From: Mesorhizobium sp. M00.F.Ca.ET.216.01.1.1
GTDB taxonomy: Bacteria > Pseudomonadota > Alphaproteobacteria > Rhizobiales > Rhizobiaceae
Length of the DNA stretch: 64,000 bases
Direction: 5' to 3'
Assembly (NCBI RefSeq): GCF_004010325.2
Contig: NZ_SADR02000011.1
Location: forward strand, 154,597 to 218,596
Shown here: positions 27,674 through 39,463 of the stretch, piece after piece
Numbering within the stretch: the first letter of the stretch is position 1
Layout of the letters: every line of letters begins with the position of its first letter
Notes under the pieces: model-generated
The model's input: the letters and a program-made list of their open reading frames with translations, nothing else
Database searches by the model: none
Told to the model about the DNA's origin: nothing
Program-made: the position numbers and the translations under genes

Positions 27674-29473
27674 GTGGTGACGATGTCGGGGGCCCAGCCT
27701 GAAAAGAAAAGAGGTCGAGGGGGCAAGGGCATCCGTGCTCTGCTGCTGGCGACCAGCATCTTCGCTCTGCTGCGACCAGCTTTGCTTTGCGCCCAGGAGA
27801 CCGAACTGCGCGGCGAGGTTTCGGAATCGACGATTCTAGCCGACCAGCAGCGCAAGACCAGGCAGCTGAGCATGGTCAGGTCCCAGGGGCAGAAGGCGCC
27901 GCCGGCCAACGCAACCGCCCAGGACAATACGCCAGCGACCACCTATCTGCCGGCAAGTCCCGGCGCTGTGCCGGACGACGACACCGGCGCAACTGCTGCG
28001 ACCGGCAACATTTTCGACCACCCGGCCGCCACAGACGATACTTTTGCCGGCAATCCAACTCCCACCCCGACCCGCCGGCCTTCGACCGCAAAGCAGCGCG
28101 CGACCGATGCGGACAAGGCCGAGGACAAGACCAAGGTCACAGACAAGAAGAAAGCAAAAAAAGACTACGTCACGACTGCGTCCATAACAGCCGCAGACGA
28201 CAGCGATACCACGGCCGATGCGGACGACGACACACCCAACCGCCGTGCCGTCTCCATCGACAGCGCCGAAAGACAAAAGCTTGATCCCGGTGCCGAGCGT
28301 ACCGAAGCGATCGAAGGCCAGGACAAGAAAGCCGAGGACGATCCCTTTGTTGCGACCGGCATCAAGCTCGGCTCGTTCGTCATCAGGCCGACGCTGGAGC
28401 AAGGCCTGACGGCATCGTCGAACGCCGATTCCAGCAGCGGCGGCAAGCCGGCACTGCTGTCGGAATCGGCGCTGCGCTTCAGCGCCATCTCCGACTGGCG
28501 GGAGAACTCCGCGACGGTCGACGGCTATGGCATCTTTCGCAAGACCATATCCGGTGACGAGGTCTCGGACGCGCAAGGCCGCGTCGAAGGCACGCTCAAC
28601 GTCGATCTCGACAATGAGCTGCGCGCCATCGCCAAGCTCGGCTACGAGGCGGTGCCGGAGTCGGCCTCCTCGCCGGTCGTCATCGTCGGCACCGTCTCAC
28701 AGCCGGTGCGGCAGACCATCAATGGCAGCCTTGCCGTCGAGAAGGATGCCGGCAAGATGCGCTTCGCGCTGACCGGCGCGGTCGAACACGACATCTATGG
28801 CGACGCCAAGCTTTCGATGGGCGGATCATTGTCGCAAAAGGACCGCGACTCTACGCTCTATACGGCGATCTTGCGTACCGGCTACGAGATCTCCCCTGCC
28901 ATCACACCCTTCACCGAGGTCGAGGTCGGCCGGCGGGCCTATGATTTGCGCGTCGACAGCAACGGCTTTGAGCGATCCTCGACACGGCTTGGAGCACGGG
29001 CCGGCATCGAACTCGACCTCGGCGAAAAGCTTGCCGGCGAATTCTCGGCCGGCTGGCTGCGCGAAGCCATCGACGACGACCGCCTGCAGGCGATTTCAGG
29101 CCCAACCGTCAACGCCGACCTCAAATGGTCGCCGGAACGCGGCACCACGATCGGCCTCATCGGCCAGACGACCGTCGAGGGCACCACGACCGCAGGCCAA
29201 AGCGGCGACATCCTCTATTCGGGCCGCCTCACCGGCGAGCGGGAAATCCGCGCCAACCTGACCGGAAACGCTGTTCTGGGCCTGGACTGGCGCGACTACG
29301 TCGGCTCTAACGGTCACGATCTGAGGCTGAGCGCCGAGGCCGGGCTTACATGGTGGCTGAACCGCTACGCCGGACTGGCTACCCGCGCCCGGACCGAGAA
29401 GCAGACCAGCAATCTGCCGGGACGCAACTATACCGGCAACAGCATCTTCGTCGGCCTGAAGCTCCAGCGCTAG
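27674..29473 (+). CDS. Outer-membrane beta-barrel protein with long charged N-terminal region
   Basis: A 599-residue exported protein. The start is GTG 27674 or ATG 27683; neither has a clear ribosome site. A basic region and hydrophobic stretch ending LLCAQE near residue 40 form a signal peptide. Residues about 45-225 are low-complexity and charged (Asp, Thr, Lys, Pro). From about residue 230 the sequence alternates in beta-strand fashion (FVIRPTLEQGLTASSNADSS and onward) and ends with FVGLKLQR, a terminal aromatic/hydrophobic strand suited to Bam insertion. It resembles the putative beta-barrel porin 2 group. Function unknown. Confidence 0.75.
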   Translation: MVTMSGAQPEKKRGRGGKGIRALLLATSIFALLRPALLCAQETELRGEVSESTILADQQRKTRQLSMVRSQGQKAPPANATAQDNTPATTYLPASPGAVPDDDTGATAATGNIFDHPAATDDTFAGNPTPTPTRRPSTAKQRATDADKAEDKTKVTDKKKAKKDYVTTASITAADDSDTTADADDDTPNRRAVSIDSAERQKLDPGAERTEAIEGQDKKAEDDPFVATGIKLGSFVIRPTLEQGLTASSNADSSSGGKPALLSESALRFSAISDWRENSATVDGYGIFRKTISGDEVSDAQGRVEGTLNVDLDNELRAIAKLGYEAVPESASSPVVIVGTVSQPVRQTINGSLAVEKDAGKMRFALTGAVEHDIYGDAKLSMGGSLSQKDRDSTLYTAILRTGYEISPAITPFTEVEVGRRAYDLRVDSNGFERSSTRLGARAGIELDLGEKLAGEFSAGWLREAIDDDRLQAISGPTVNADLKWSPERGTTIGLIGQTTVEGTTTAGQSGDILYSGRLTGEREIRANLTGNAVLGLDWRDYVGSNGHDLRLSAEAGLTWWLNRYAGLATRARTEKQTSNLPGRNYTGNSIFVGLKLQR

Positions 29474-29494
29474 ACCTTGATCCCGAAATATGAG

Positions 29495-29560
29495 GGCCGG
29501 TTTTCGGATAAGATCGTGGCCAAACGAGAAAGCGCATCCCGATTCAATCGGAATGGATCA
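29495..29560. repeat. Short RIME-like element between convergent genes
   Basis: The spacer holds CCGATTCAATCGG (29539-29551), a perfect palindrome around a C, in a GGATCAGGCTCTAG context that recurs in rhizobial spacers as I remember them. It separates the beta-barrel gene from galU. Confidence 0.4.
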
Positions 29561-29564
29561 GGCT

Positions 29565-30470
29565 CTAGAACGCGGCACCCCAGCGTTCGGAGGGATGGAG
29601 TTCGTCGAGAAGCGTGCGGATGACGCCGGCCATGCTTGCGTTCATGTCGCTGCGCCACAGCGCAAAGGCTACGTTGGCTTCGACGAAACCTTCTGGCGAT
29701 CCGCAATCGAAGGTGCGACCCTGGTAGTGGAAGCCGTAAAACGGCTGCTGCTGCTCCAGCTTCAGCATCGCGTCGGTGAGCTGGATCTCATTGCCGGCAC
29801 CTCTTTCCTGGCCCTCGAGGATCCCGAATATCTCCGGCTGCAGGATGTAGCGTCCGTTGATGTAGAGGTTGGAGGGCGCGGTGCCGATCTGCGGCTTTTC
29901 CACCATGCCGGTGATGCGGAAGCCGTGGTGCGTATCCTCGCCGCGGCCGACGATGCCGTATTTATGCGCTTCGGCCGGATCGCATTCCTGCACAGCGACG
30001 ATGTTGTTGCCGGTTTCGGCATAGAGCTCGACCATATCCTTCATGCAGCTCTTTTCCGACTGCATGATCATGTCAGGCAAAAGCAGGGCGAAGGGCTCGT
30101 CGCCAACGAGTTCGCGGGCGCACCAGACGGCGTGGCCAAGGCCGAGCGGCACCTGCTGGCGGGTGAAGCTGGTCTGGCCCGGAGCAGGCTGCAGCCGCTG
30201 CAGGCGAGCGAGCTGGTCGTCCTTGCCGCGCTGGGCAAGCGTGTCATAGAGTTCGAACTGCACGTCAAAATGGTCTTCGATGACTGCCTTGTTGCGGCCG
30301 GTGACGAAGATGAAATGCTCGATACCGGCCTCGCGCGCTTCATCGACCACATACTGGATGACGGGCCTGTCGACGACGGTCAGCATTTCCTTGGGGATGG
30401 CCTTGGTGGCCGGGAGAAACCGCGTGCCGAGACCGGCGACCGGAAAAACTGCCTTGCGAACTCTCTTCAT
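29565..30470 (-). CDS. galU: UTP-glucose-1-phosphate uridylyltransferase
   Basis: A 301-residue nucleotidyltransferase. [23 protein letters not shown] contains the nucleotide-binding loop and Lys; [19 protein letters not shown], and [19 protein letters not shown] with the catalytic Lys follow. It makes UDP-glucose for exopolysaccharide, glucans and lipopolysaccharide. The chosen ATG at 30470 ([13 protein letters not shown]) fits the family start; a longer frame to 30590 adds an unrelated stretch. It is divergent from the transglycosylase gene. Confidence 0.94.
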   Translation of the reverse strand: MKRVRKAVFPVAGLGTRFLPATKAIPKEMLTVVDRPVIQYVVDEAREAGIEHFIFVTGRNKAVIEDHFDVQFELYDTLAQRGKDDQLARLQRLQPAPGQTSFTRQQVPLGLGHAVWCARELVGDEPFALLLPDMIMQSEKSCMKDMVELYAETGNNIVAVQECDPAEAHKYGIVGRGEDTHHGFRITGMVEKPQIGTAPSNLYINGRYILQPEIFGILEGQERGAGNEIQLTDAMLKLEQQQPFYGFHYQGRTFDCGSPEGFVEANVAFALWRSDMNASMAGVIRTLLDELHPSERWGAAF

Positions 30471-30645
30471 GCTGTCAATTATCCGCTTGCACGCCGGTTC
30501 GGCAATCCCGCTGCGAGACATTTTCGCGCCGGAATAAGAAATACGCACCGACACACCTTTTCGTTCCCGACGGCCCCTATGGTAAACCAAATACTAACCG
30601 GCTTCGGTGATGAATGATCTTCCTGAGATGAAGAAGGAGGAAAAG

Positions 30646-31872
30646 ATGTCCGTTCGCAACACCGCAAAGCGCTTGGCAAGCGTCATGACGGCCACCGGCC
30701 TCTCGCTCGCTTTGCTGATGCCTGCAGGACCCGCCTTTGCTGATGCCGGTTTCCGGCAATGGGTCGCCGGCTTCCGCGCTGTCGCGGTGCAGAGCGGTGT
30801 TTCCGGCGCCGTCTACGACCAGGCCTTCAAGGGCATCAGCGACGTCGATCCGGTGGTGCTGGAAAAGGCACGTACTCAGCCTGAATTCACTGCTCCCGCC
30901 TGGGATTATTTCGACAACCGCGTCCATGACCAGTCGGTCGCCGTCGGCCAGCAGATGGCCAGGAAATGGAAGCCGTGGCTGGACAGGATCGAGGCGAGAT
31001 ACGGCGTCGACCGCAACGTTCTGCTGGCCATCTGGTCGATGGAATCGAACTACGGCGAGATCCTAAAGCGCGACGACATCATGCGCAATGTGGTGCGTTC
31101 GCTGGCGACCCTTGGCTATGCCGACCCGAGACGCTCGAAATTTGCCCGCACCCAGTTGATCGCGGCGCTGAAGATCCTGCAGAGGGGCGACATCGACGAA
31201 AGTCACCTGAGCGGCTCCTGGGCCGGTGCCATGGGCCACACCCAGTTCATCCCGACCAGCTACCAGTCTTACGCCGTCGACATGGACGGTAACGGCAAGC
31301 GCGACATCTGGAATTCGATTCCCGACGCACTGGCGACAGCTGCCAACCTGCTCAGGAAGAATGGCTGGCAGGCCGGCAAGACCTGGGGTTATGAGGTCCG
31401 CCTTCCGGACGGAAAGAAATTCCCCAACGGATCGAAGTCGCTGTCGCAATGGCAGGCCTTGGGTGTCACCCGCGCCAACGGCAAGCCGTTCAGGAACGGC
31501 TCGGACAAGGCCACGTTGAAGGTGCCGGACGGTCGTGGCGGGCCGGCGTTCCTGATGATCAGGAATTTTTCGGTCATCAAGCGCTACAACAATGCCGACA
31601 AATATGCGCTTGCCGTCGGCCTTCTTGCCGACGAAATCGCCGGTTATGGTGGTCTTGTGCAGGACTGGAAACGGCCTTTCACCAAGCTCACCTTCGAGGA
31701 AAGGCAGGAGCTTCAGCAAAGGCTTTCCGAGCACGGCTATTATGACGGCAAGTTTGACGGCAAGATCGGCGACGGCTCGAAGGCCGCCATCCAGGCCTTC
31801 CAGGCAAAGGCCGGCTTGACCCAAGACGGGTATCCGAGCATGGAAGTGCTCAAATGGCTCCGGCAGAAATAG
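30646..31872 (+). CDS. Lytic murein transglycosylase (MltB family) with peptidoglycan-binding domain
   Basis: A 408-residue exported enzyme with an excellent AAGGAGG ribosome site. A signal peptide ends FADA near residue 35. The SLT2/MltB domain has the catalytic Glu in AIWSMESNYGE, with GSWAGAMGHTQFIPTSY and the DIWNSIPDALATAANLL segment. A C-terminal PG_binding_1 domain (LQQRLSEHGYYDGKFDGKIG) follows. It cleaves glycan strands with formation of 1,6-anhydro-muramic ends, for wall remodelling. The DUF459 gene follows closely. Confidence 0.93.
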   Translation: MSVRNTAKRLASVMTATGLSLALLMPAGPAFADAGFRQWVAGFRAVAVQSGVSGAVYDQAFKGISDVDPVVLEKARTQPEFTAPAWDYFDNRVHDQSVAVGQQMARKWKPWLDRIEARYGVDRNVLLAIWSMESNYGEILKRDDIMRNVVRSLATLGYADPRRSKFARTQLIAALKILQRGDIDESHLSGSWAGAMGHTQFIPTSYQSYAVDMDGNGKRDIWNSIPDALATAANLLRKNGWQAGKTWGYEVRLPDGKKFPNGSKSLSQWQALGVTRANGKPFRNGSDKATLKVPDGRGGPAFLMIRNFSVIKRYNNADKYALAVGLLADEIAGYGGLVQDWKRPFTKLTFEERQELQQRLSEHGYYDGKFDGKIGDGSKAAIQAFQAKAGLTQDGYPSMEVLKWLRQK

Positions 31873-31913
31873 AGCCGCTTAAAGCTGGAGCCGCCTAGGG
31901 ATGGAGAGGGTGA

Positions 31914-33134
31914 TTGGTTTCGGTCGCGCGCATCCTGACGATCGTTCGTCGCATGCCGATCCTGCTTCTGGCCATTGCCGTTCTTGCGGTCGGTGTCGCC
32001 AGCGTCTTTCATGCGCCAGCCATGGCTCAGGAACAGCAAAACCGTGGCTGGTCGCTGCGCGATCTGTTGTTTCCGCGTAGAAGCGAGTGGATCGAGCCGC
32101 CGCTCGAAGTCCAGAAAGCAAGGCCGAGGCCCAAGGCAAGAAAACCCCGGGCCCCTCGCCCGCCGGCCGAACCGGAAATACCGATTGTCGATAAGGCGCC
32201 GGATGCCCGTGTCGTCCTGGTGGTCGGCGATTTCATGGCAGCTGGCCTTGCCGAAGGTCTGGACACCGCCTTTGCCGAAAACCCCGGCGTCAAGATCGTC
32301 GTCCGCAGCAATGGTTCATCCGGTTTCGTACGCGATGATTTCTATAACTGGCCCGAACAGATCAAATCAGTGATCGAGGCCGAAAAGCCGGCAGCCGTGG
32401 TCGTCATGCTGGGCTCCAACGACCGCCAGCAAATGCGCGTCGGCGATGTCCGTGAACAGCCGCGATCCGAGAACTGGACCAACGAATATGAACGCCGGAC
32501 CGAGGCGTTTGGCGGCGCTATAGCGTCGACCAAGGTGCCGTTCCTATGGGTCGGCATGCCGGCATTCCGGGTGTCGAAAATGACCTCCGACATGTTGGCC
32601 TTCAACGACGTCTACCGTTCGGCGGCCGAGAAGCATGGCGGCGAATTCGTCGACATCTGGGACGGGTTCGTTGATGAGAACGGCGCCTTTGTCACCACGG
32701 GGCCGGATATCAACGGCCAGGCCGTGCGGTTGCGCGCCGACGACGGCATCAACGTGTCGAAGGCTGGCAAGCGCAAGCTTGCCTTCTATACGGAAAAACC
32801 GCTGATGAAGATCCTCGGTCTGACCACGCCCGGAAGTGCCGTCACGGCCTCTGCGCCGGCTGGTGCCCCTGTCGAGGCACCGGCGCCCGTTGCCGCCCCT
32901 ATCGTGGTCGACCGCACCGTGCCGATGCTGCTCAATGATCCGGCGCTCGACGGCGGCTCGGAACTTCTCGGCGCCGCGCCGCCGACAAAGGCGAATGTGA
33001 ATTTGCCCGGCGAAAAACTGATCATCGAGGGCAAGGCCCCCGATGCCTCGCCGGGCCGCGCCGACGATTTCTCCCGGCCGCCCAAGATACCCGCGACCGC
33101 AGCAGCCGACACCACGACCGCCATCAATCGATAG
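31914..33134 (+). CDS. DUF459 SGNH/GDSL-hydrolase family protein
   Basis: A 406-residue envelope protein. TTG at 31914 follows GGAGAGG at about five bases; ATG 31953 ([10 protein letters not shown]) is an alternative. A hydrophobic signal or anchor precedes a Pro/Arg-rich linker and a SGNH fold: VVGDFMA in the place of block I (Asp-Phe instead of the usual GDS), [13 protein letters not shown] as block III, and a C-terminal [18 protein letters not shown] block V. The serine of GDSL is replaced in VVGDFMA, so catalysis is uncertain. The Pro/Ala-rich tail is probably disordered. It may act on surface polysaccharide acyl groups. Confidence 0.82.
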   Translation: MVSVARILTIVRRMPILLLAIAVLAVGVASVFHAPAMAQEQQNRGWSLRDLLFPRRSEWIEPPLEVQKARPRPKARKPRAPRPPAEPEIPIVDKAPDARVVLVVGDFMAAGLAEGLDTAFAENPGVKIVVRSNGSSGFVRDDFYNWPEQIKSVIEAEKPAAVVVMLGSNDRQQMRVGDVREQPRSENWTNEYERRTEAFGGAIASTKVPFLWVGMPAFRVSKMTSDMLAFNDVYRSAAEKHGGEFVDIWDGFVDENGAFVTTGPDINGQAVRLRADDGINVSKAGKRKLAFYTEKPLMKILGLTTPGSAVTASAPAGAPVEAPAPVAAPIVVDRTVPMLLNDPALDGGSELLGAAPPTKANVNLPGEKLIIEGKAPDASPGRADDFSRPPKIPATAAADTTTAINR

Positions 33135-33141
33135 GCGGCTC

Positions 33142-34596
33142 TCAGCGCGGCAGCACGCTCGATCCCATCAGCGCCTCGTCGATCGCTCGCGCCGCCTGGC
33201 GTCCCTCGCGGATCGCCCAGACGACCAGCGACTGGCCGCGGCGCACGTCGCCGGCCGCATAGAGCTTGTCAACGCTGGTCTTGTAGTCGCGGTCGTTGGC
33301 CTCGACGTTCTTCGAGCGCCGGCTGTCGGTGACGGTCTTCATCTGTCCTTCGAGTTCCGACACTGGCCCTTGGGTGGTCGGCCCGGCAAAGCCGATAGCG
33401 ATGAAGGCCAGATCCGCGCGGATGACGAATTCGGTGCCGGAGATCGGCTTGCGCTTTTCGTCGACCTCGCAGCATTTGACGCCGGTCAGTTGGCCGTCTT
33501 CACCGATGAATTCGAGCGTTGCCACCTGGAACTCACGCTCGGCACCTTCGGCCTGCGACGACGAGGTCCGCATCTTCGTCGCCCAGTAGGGCCAGACCGA
33601 GAGCTTGTCTTCTTTCTCCGGGGGTTGCGGGCGGATGTCGAGCTGGGTGACGCGAACGGCGCCCTGGCGAAACGCAGTGCCGACGCAATCGGAGGCCGTG
33701 TCGCCGCCGCCGACGACGACGACATGCTGGCCGCCGGCGACGATCGGCGGCGAAGGCCACGCCACCGATTGGATCGGCTCACCGCCGATGCGCTTGTTCT
33801 GCTGCACCAGATACGGCATCGCATCGTGCACGCCGTCGAGATCGTCACCGGGAATGTTGGCAGCGCGCGGTGTCTCCGAGCCGCCGCAATAGAGCACGGC
33901 ATCGTATTCGGCGAGCAGCTCCGCCACCGGCTTGTCGACGCCGACATTGAGGCCGCAATGGAAGCTCACGCCCTCGCCCTGCATCTGCTCGATGCGCCGG
34001 TCGATATAGTGCTTCTCGATCTTGAAGTCGGGAATGCCGTAGCGCATCAGACCGCCCGGCCGGCTCTCGCGCTCATAGACATGGACGTCGTGGCCGGCGC
34101 GGCCAAGCTGCTGGGCGGCTGCCATTCCGGCTGGTCCCGAGCCGATGATGGCGACGCGCTTGCCAGTCTTCTTTTCCGGCGGATAAGGCCTGATGTGACC
34201 GGTTTCGTAAGCCTTGTCGGCGATCGCCTGCTCGATTGTCTTGATGGCGACCGGAATGTCCTCGAGGTTCAGCGTGCAGGCTTCCTCGCAAGGTGCGGGG
34301 CAGATGCGGCCGGTGAATTCGGGGAAATTGTTGGTCGAATGCAGGTTGCGGATCGCATTGTCCCAATCGCCATTATAGACGAGGTCGTTCCAGTCCGGGA
34401 TCTGGTTGTGGATCGGACAGCCTGTCGGCCCGTGGCAGTACGGGATGCCGCAATCCATGCAGCGTGCGGCCTGTTTCTCGACCTCCTTATCCGACATTGG
34501 CAGCGTAAACTCACGGAAATGCCGGATGCGGTCGGAAGCAGGCTGGTACTTGTGCACCTGCCGGTCGATCTCGAGAAACCCAGTTACCTTGCCCAT
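33142..34596 (-). CDS. gltD: Glutamate synthase (NADPH) small subunit
   Basis: A 484-residue subunit. The N-terminal 4Fe-4S ligands are in [19 protein letters not shown] and CPAPCEEAC; the FAD-binding [11 protein letters not shown] and NADPH-binding [14 protein letters not shown] motifs follow. It supplies electrons from NADPH to GltB for making glutamate from glutamine and 2-oxoglutarate. The ATG at 34596 has AGGA eight bases upstream. It lies 142 bases downstream of gltB on the same strand, with a hairpin in the gap. Confidence 0.96.
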   Translation of the reverse strand: MGKVTGFLEIDRQVHKYQPASDRIRHFREFTLPMSDKEVEKQAARCMDCGIPYCHGPTGCPIHNQIPDWNDLVYNGDWDNAIRNLHSTNNFPEFTGRICPAPCEEACTLNLEDIPVAIKTIEQAIADKAYETGHIRPYPPEKKTGKRVAIIGSGPAGMAAAQQLGRAGHDVHVYERESRPGGLMRYGIPDFKIEKHYIDRRIEQMQGEGVSFHCGLNVGVDKPVAELLAEYDAVLYCGGSETPRAANIPGDDLDGVHDAMPYLVQQNKRIGGEPIQSVAWPSPPIVAGGQHVVVVGGGDTASDCVGTAFRQGAVRVTQLDIRPQPPEKEDKLSVWPYWATKMRTSSSQAEGAEREFQVATLEFIGEDGQLTGVKCCEVDEKRKPISGTEFVIRADLAFIAIGFAGPTTQGPVSELEGQMKTVTDSRRSKNVEANDRDYKTSVDKLYAAGDVRRGQSLVVWAIREGRQAARAIDEALMGSSVLPR

Positions 34597-34705
34597 AGTC
34601 CAGTTCCTGCTGTCCAGAGGCGCGCTTACCGGCGCACCCGTTAACCTCACAAGGCAGCCATGGCAACCTTCAGTCCGAGGTTAGGATTGTCGATGAGGAC
34701 GTTGG

Positions 34706-34725
34706 CCGGGAATCCTGCTTCCCGG
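34706..34725 (-). repeat. Intercistronic hairpin between gltB and gltD
   Basis: CCGGGAA and TTCCCGG pair perfectly around a six-base loop. No T tract follows on the minus strand, so it more likely tunes mRNA processing between the two subunit genes than ends transcription. Confidence 0.45.
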
Positions 34726-34738
34726 CAACTCCCAAAAC

Positions 34739-37700
34739 TTATTCCGCCGCCACGCTCATGCGCATGCGTTCCATCTCGATCAATGCGCGGCGGTATTCGA
34801 CCGGCATGATTTTCCGGAATTTCGGCCGGAAAGCCGCCCAGTTGTCGAGGATCTCGCGACCCCGTACCGAACCCGTGTAATGAACATGGTTCGAGATCAA
34901 CTGGTAGAGCCGCTCCTCGTCGTGGCTGGTCATGTCACCGGAGACGTCGACGCGGCCCTTGTGATCGAGATCGCCACCATGATGGAGCAGCTTCTCCATC
35001 AAATCGTCTTCCTCCGGAACCGGTTCCAGTTCGACCATCGCCATGTTGCAGCGTTCGGCGAAATCACCTTCCTCGTCGAGCACATAGGCAACACCGCCCG
35101 ACATGCCGGCGGCGAAGTTGCGGCCGGTCTTGCCGATGACGACGACGATGCCGCCGGTCATGTATTCGCAGCCATGGTCGCCGACGCCTTCGACGACAGC
35201 GGCCACACCGGAGTTGCGTACGGCAAAGCGCTCACCGGCAACGCCGCTGAAATAGGCCTCACCCTCGGTGGCGCCGTAAAGCACCGTGTTGCCGACGATG
35301 ATGGACTCCGCCGCGACGATCTTGGTGTTCTCCGGCGGGCGGATGACGAGTCGGCCGCCCGACAGACCCTTGCCGACATAGTCGTTGCCGGCGCCGATGA
35401 GCTCGAACGAAATGCCGCGTGCCAGGAAAGCGCCGAAAGACTGGCCGGCGGTGCCGGTCAGCTTCACCGAAATCGTGTCCTCGCGCAGGCCCTTGTGTCT
35501 GAAGCGCTTTGCCACCTCGCCCGACAGCATGGCGCCCGTCGAGCGATCGACATTGCGGATCGGCAATTCGATGCTGACCGGTTGCCTTGCCTCGAGCGCG
35601 GGCTTCGCCAATTCTATCAGCTTGCGGTCGAGCACATCGTCGATCGGATGCTTCTGCCGCTCGGTCCAGTGCACCGCTTCGTGCGGCGCATCCGGCTTGA
35701 GGAACATCTTGCCGAAATCGAGCCCGCGTGCCTTCCAGTGCTGGATCACCGCGCGCTTCTCCAGCAGATCGGTATCGCCGATGATCTGGTCGAGATGGGT
35801 ATAGCCCATCTCGGCAAGCAGGCCTCGAACCTCTTCGGCCACGTAGAAGAAGAAGTTGATGACGTGTTCCGGCGTGCCCTTGAAGCGCTTGCGCAGGACG
35901 GGATCCTGCGTCGCGACGCCGACCGGGCAGGTGTTGAGATGGCACTTGCGCATCATGATGCAGCCGGCCGAAATCAGCGGCGCGGTCGAGAAGCCGAATT
36001 CGTCGGCGCCGAGCAGCGCGCCGATGATGACATCGCGGCCGGTGCGCAGGCCGCCGTCGACCTGCAGGGCGACGCGGGATCTGAGGCCGTTGAGCACCAG
36101 CGTCTGGTGCGTCTCGGCAAGGCCCATCTCCCATGGGCTGCCGGCATGCTTGAGCGAGGTCAGCGGCGAGGCACCGGTGCCGCCGTCGTAGCCGGAAATG
36201 GTGATGTGATCGGCGCGCGCCTTGGCGACACCGGCCGCGACCGTGCCGACGCCGACCTCGGAGACCAACTTGACCGAAACGTCAGCCGCCGGATTGACGT
36301 TCTTCAGGTCGTAGATCAGCTGCGCCAGATCCTCGATCGAATAGATGTCGTGATGCGGCGGCGGCGAGATTAGGCCGACGCCCGGCGTCGAGTGCCTGAC
36401 CTTGGCGATGGTCGCATCGACCTTGTGGCCGGGCAACTGGCCGCCCTCGCCGGGCTTGGCGCCTTGCGCGATCTTGATCTGCATCACATCGGAGTTGACC
36501 AGATATTCCGCCGTCACGCCGAACCGTCCGGAGGCAACCTGCTTGATTGCCGAGCGTTCGGGATTCTTACCGCCGCCCGGCAGCGGCAGGTAGCGGTCGG
36601 CCTCTTCGCCGCCCTCGCCGGTGTTCGACTTGCCGCCGATGGCGTTCATGGCGCGCGCCAGCGTCGTGTGCGCTTCCCTGGAGATCGAGCCGAACGACAT
36701 TGCCCCGGTCGAGAAGCGCTTTACGATGTCGGCCGCCGGCATAACCTCGTCGAGCGCAACCTTCTTGCGGCCGGTCTCTTCCGCGAGCCTGATCTTGAAC
36801 AGGCCGCGAATGGTCTGTGCCCGCGCCGTCTCGCTGTCGATCTGGGCGGAATACTCCTTGAAGGTCTCCCATGACCCTTGGCGCACGGCGTGCTGCAAAG
36901 TGGCCACCGCATCGGGCGACCATATATGGGCCTCGCCGCGCATGCGGAACATGTACTCGCCGCCGACTTCGAGGCTATTGCGCAACACCGGGTCGTTGCC
37001 GAAGCCGTCGGTGTGGCGGCTGACCGTCTCGGCCGCGATCTCGTCCAGCCCGACGCCCTCGATCAGCGTCGCAGTGCCGGTGAAGTACTTCTGCACGAAA
37101 TCCGACCTCAGCCCGATGGCATCGAAGATCTGCGCACCGCAATAGGACTGGTAGGTCGAGATGCCCATCTTGGACATCACCTTGAGGATGCCCTTGCCGA
37201 TCGACTTGATGTAGCGGGAGACGACCTCGTATTCGTCGACCTCCGCCGGCAGCTCGCCGCGCTTGTGCATGTCGAGCAGCGTGTCGAAGGCGAGATATGG
37301 ATTGATCGCCTCGGCGCCGTAGCCGGCAAGGCAGCAGAAATGATGCACCTCGCGCGGCTCGCCGGACTCGACGACGAGGCCGACGGAGGTACGCAATCCC
37401 TTGCGGATCAGGTGATGGTGCACTGCCGCCGTCGCCAGCAACGCCGGTATGGCAATGCGGTCCGGTCCGAGCTGGCGGTCGGATAGGATGATGATGTTAT
37501 AACCGCCGGCGACCGCGGCTTCGGCGCGCTCGCATAGCCGGTCGATGGCGCCCTGCATTCCGGCGGCGCCTTCGATCGCAGCGTAGGTGATGTCGATCGT
37601 CTTGGTGTCGAAACGATCCTCGGTGTGGCCGACCGACCGCAGCTTCTCCAGGTCGCCATTGGTCAGGATCGGCTGGCGCACCTCGAGCCGCTTGCGGCGC

Positions 37701-39463
37701 GAGTTGCCGACGAGATCGAAGATGTTCGGCCTCGGTCCGATAAAGGACACCAGGCTCATCACCAGTTCCTCGCGAATCGGATCGATCGGCGGGTTGGTGA
37801 CCTGGGCGAAATTCTGCTTGAAATAGGTGTAGAGCAGCTTCGACCTGTCAGACATCGCCGAAATCGGCGTGTCAGTGCCCATCGAGCCGACCGCTTCCTG
37901 GCCGGTGGTCGCCATTGGCGACATCAACAGCTTGGTGTCTTCCTGGCTGTAGCCGAACGCCTGCTGGCGATCGAGCAGGCTGACATCCCTGCGCAAGGCG
38001 CGCGGCTCGACCGGCTTCAGGTCTTCGAGGATGAGTTGGGTGTTGGCGAGCCAGCTCTTGTACGGATGCCTGGTCGCGATCTCCGACTTGATTTCCTCGT
38101 CGGAAACGATGCGGCCCTTCTCCAGGTCGATCAACAGCATGCGGCCGGGCTGCAGCCGCCACTTGTGGATGATCCTCTCCTCCGGCACCGGCAGCACGCC
38201 GGCCTCGGAGGCCATGATGACACGATCGTCGTCGGTGACGATGTAGCGCGCCGGGCGAAGCCCGTTGCGGTCGAGCGTGGCGCCGATCTGGCGGCCGTCG
38301 GTGAAGGCAACTGCCGCCGGCCCGTCCCAGGCCTCCATCAGCGCCGCATGATACTCATAGAAGGCCTTGCGGTCTTGATCCATGAGCTTGTTGCCGGCCC
38401 AGGCTTCCGGGATCAGCATCATCATCGCATGGGCGAGCGAGTAGCCGCCCTGCGTCAGGAATTCGAGCGCGTTGTCGAAGCAGGCGGTGTCCGACTGTCC
38501 TTCGTAGGAGATCGGCCACAGCTTCGAGATATCGTTGCCGAACAGCTCGGAATCGACCGAAGCCTGGCGCGCCGCCATCCAGTTGACGTTGCCGCGCAGC
38601 GTGTTGATCTCGCCATTGTGGGCGACCATGCGATAGGGGTGCGCCAGCTTCCACGATGGGAAGGTGTTGGTCGAGAAGCGCTGGTGGACGAGGATCAGCG
38701 CCGTCTCGAAACGTGGATCGGTCAAATCCTTGTAGTAGGCGCCGACCTGGTAGGCCAGGAACATGCCCTTGTAGACGATGGTCCGCGACGACATTGACAC
38801 GACGTAGAAGCCGTTGTCGACGCCCTTGGTCTCCTCGTGGATGCGGCCCGAGATCACCTTGCGCAGGATGTAGAGCCGCCGCTCGTAATCGTCTTCGCTT
38901 TCTATGTCGGCGCTGCGGCCGAGAAACACCTGCCGATGCACCGGTTCGGACGCGGCGATTTCCGGCGCCTTGGACAGCGAGGAATTGTCGACCGGCACGT
39001 CGCGGAAGCCGAGCAGCGGCTGGCCTTCGAGCTGCGCCACCTCGGCGATGATGCCTTCGATGTGCGCCTGGAGTGCTGGATCGCGCGGCATGAACACGTG
39101 ACCGACGGCATAGTGGCCGGGCTTGGGCAGTTCGACGCCCTGGCTGGCCATCTCTTCGCGGAAGAAGCGGTCGGGAAGCTGCACCAGCACGCCGGCGCCG
39201 TCGCCCATCAGGGGATCAGCGCCGACGGCGCCGCGATGCGTCAGGTTTTCGAGCACGGCAAGGCCGTCCTTGACGATCTGATGCGACTTCTCACCCTTCA
39301 TGTTGACGATGAAGCCGACGCCGCAGGCATCATGCTCGTTGCGCGGATCGTAAAGCCCATGGGCGGCGTAGCCGGTATTGGTACGCAGCGGATTTTTGAC
39401 GGCTGCCGCTTTCGTCTGCGCGGCCGGACCGTTCGTCGCAGATGGCGTCAATTCCGTCATCAT
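34739..39463 (-). CDS. gltB: Glutamate synthase (NADPH) large subunit
   Basis: A 1574-residue protein, full length for the family. The amidotransferase nucleophile is Cys47 in [13 protein letters not shown], after a propeptide that is removed in the mature enzyme. The central FMN domain carries [18 protein letters not shown] and the 3Fe-4S ligands in [12 protein letters not shown]; the C-terminal beta-helix domain has the GxxxG-rich [21 protein letters not shown]. With GltD it forms GOGAT, the main ammonium assimilation route with glutamine synthetase. Two adjacent ATGs (39463, 39460) follow GGAGGA; either may be used. Confidence 0.97.
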   Translation of the reverse strand: MMTELTPSATNGPAAQTKAAAVKNPLRTNTGYAAHGLYDPRNEHDACGVGFIVNMKGEKSHQIVKDGLAVLENLTHRGAVGADPLMGDGAGVLVQLPDRFFREEMASQGVELPKPGHYAVGHVFMPRDPALQAHIEGIIAEVAQLEGQPLLGFRDVPVDNSSLSKAPEIAASEPVHRQVFLGRSADIESEDDYERRLYILRKVISGRIHEETKGVDNGFYVVSMSSRTIVYKGMFLAYQVGAYYKDLTDPRFETALILVHQRFSTNTFPSWKLAHPYRMVAHNGEINTLRGNVNWMAARQASVDSELFGNDISKLWPISYEGQSDTACFDNALEFLTQGGYSLAHAMMMLIPEAWAGNKLMDQDRKAFYEYHAALMEAWDGPAAVAFTDGRQIGATLDRNGLRPARYIVTDDDRVIMASEAGVLPVPEERIIHKWRLQPGRMLLIDLEKGRIVSDEEIKSEIATRHPYKSWLANTQLILEDLKPVEPRALRRDVSLLDRQQAFGYSQEDTKLLMSPMATTGQEAVGSMGTDTPISAMSDRSKLLYTYFKQNFAQVTNPPIDPIREELVMSLVSFIGPRPNIFDLVGNSRRKRLEVRQPILTNGDLEKLRSVGHTEDRFDTKTIDITYAAIEGAAGMQGAIDRLCERAEAAVAGGYNIIILSDRQLGPDRIAIPALLATAAVHHHLIRKGLRTSVGLVVESGEPREVHHFCCLAGYGAEAINPYLAFDTLLDMHKRGELPAEVDEYEVVSRYIKSIGKGILKVMSKMGISTYQSYCGAQIFDAIGLRSDFVQKYFTGTATLIEGVGLDEIAAETVSRHTDGFGNDPVLRNSLEVGGEYMFRMRGEAHIWSPDAVATLQHAVRQGSWETFKEYSAQIDSETARAQTIRGLFKIRLAEETGRKKVALDEVMPAADIVKRFSTGAMSFGSISREAHTTLARAMNAIGGKSNTGEGGEEADRYLPLPGGGKNPERSAIKQVASGRFGVTAEYLVNSDVMQIKIAQGAKPGEGGQLPGHKVDATIAKVRHSTPGVGLISPPPHHDIYSIEDLAQLIYDLKNVNPAADVSVKLVSEVGVGTVAAGVAKARADHITISGYDGGTGASPLTSLKHAGSPWEMGLAETHQTLVLNGLRSRVALQVDGGLRTGRDVIIGALLGADEFGFSTAPLISAGCIMMRKCHLNTCPVGVATQDPVLRKRFKGTPEHVINFFFYVAEEVRGLLAEMGYTHLDQIIGDTDLLEKRAVIQHWKARGLDFGKMFLKPDAPHEAVHWTERQKHPIDDVLDRKLIELAKPALEARQPVSIELPIRNVDRSTGAMLSGEVAKRFRHKGLREDTISVKLTGTAGQSFGAFLARGISFELIGAGNDYVGKGLSGGRLVIRPPENTKIVAAESIIVGNTVLYGATEGEAYFSGVAGERFAVRNSGVAAVVEGVGDHGCEYMTGGIVVVIGKTGRNFAAGMSGGVAYVLDEEGDFAERCNMAMVELEPVPEEDDLMEKLLHHGGDLDHKGRVDVSGDMTSHDEERLYQLISNHVHYTGSVRGREILDNWAAFRPKFRKIMPVEYRRALIEMERMRMSVAAE

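Noticed and set aside
33043..34644. Long plus-strand open frame opposite gltD
   Set aside because: GltD has all its iron-sulfur and nucleotide motifs on the minus strand; the opposite frame is Arg/His/Asp-rich with no family likeness.
34880..38797. Several long plus-strand frames opposite gltB
   Set aside because: Shadow frames of a complete 1574-residue GltB.
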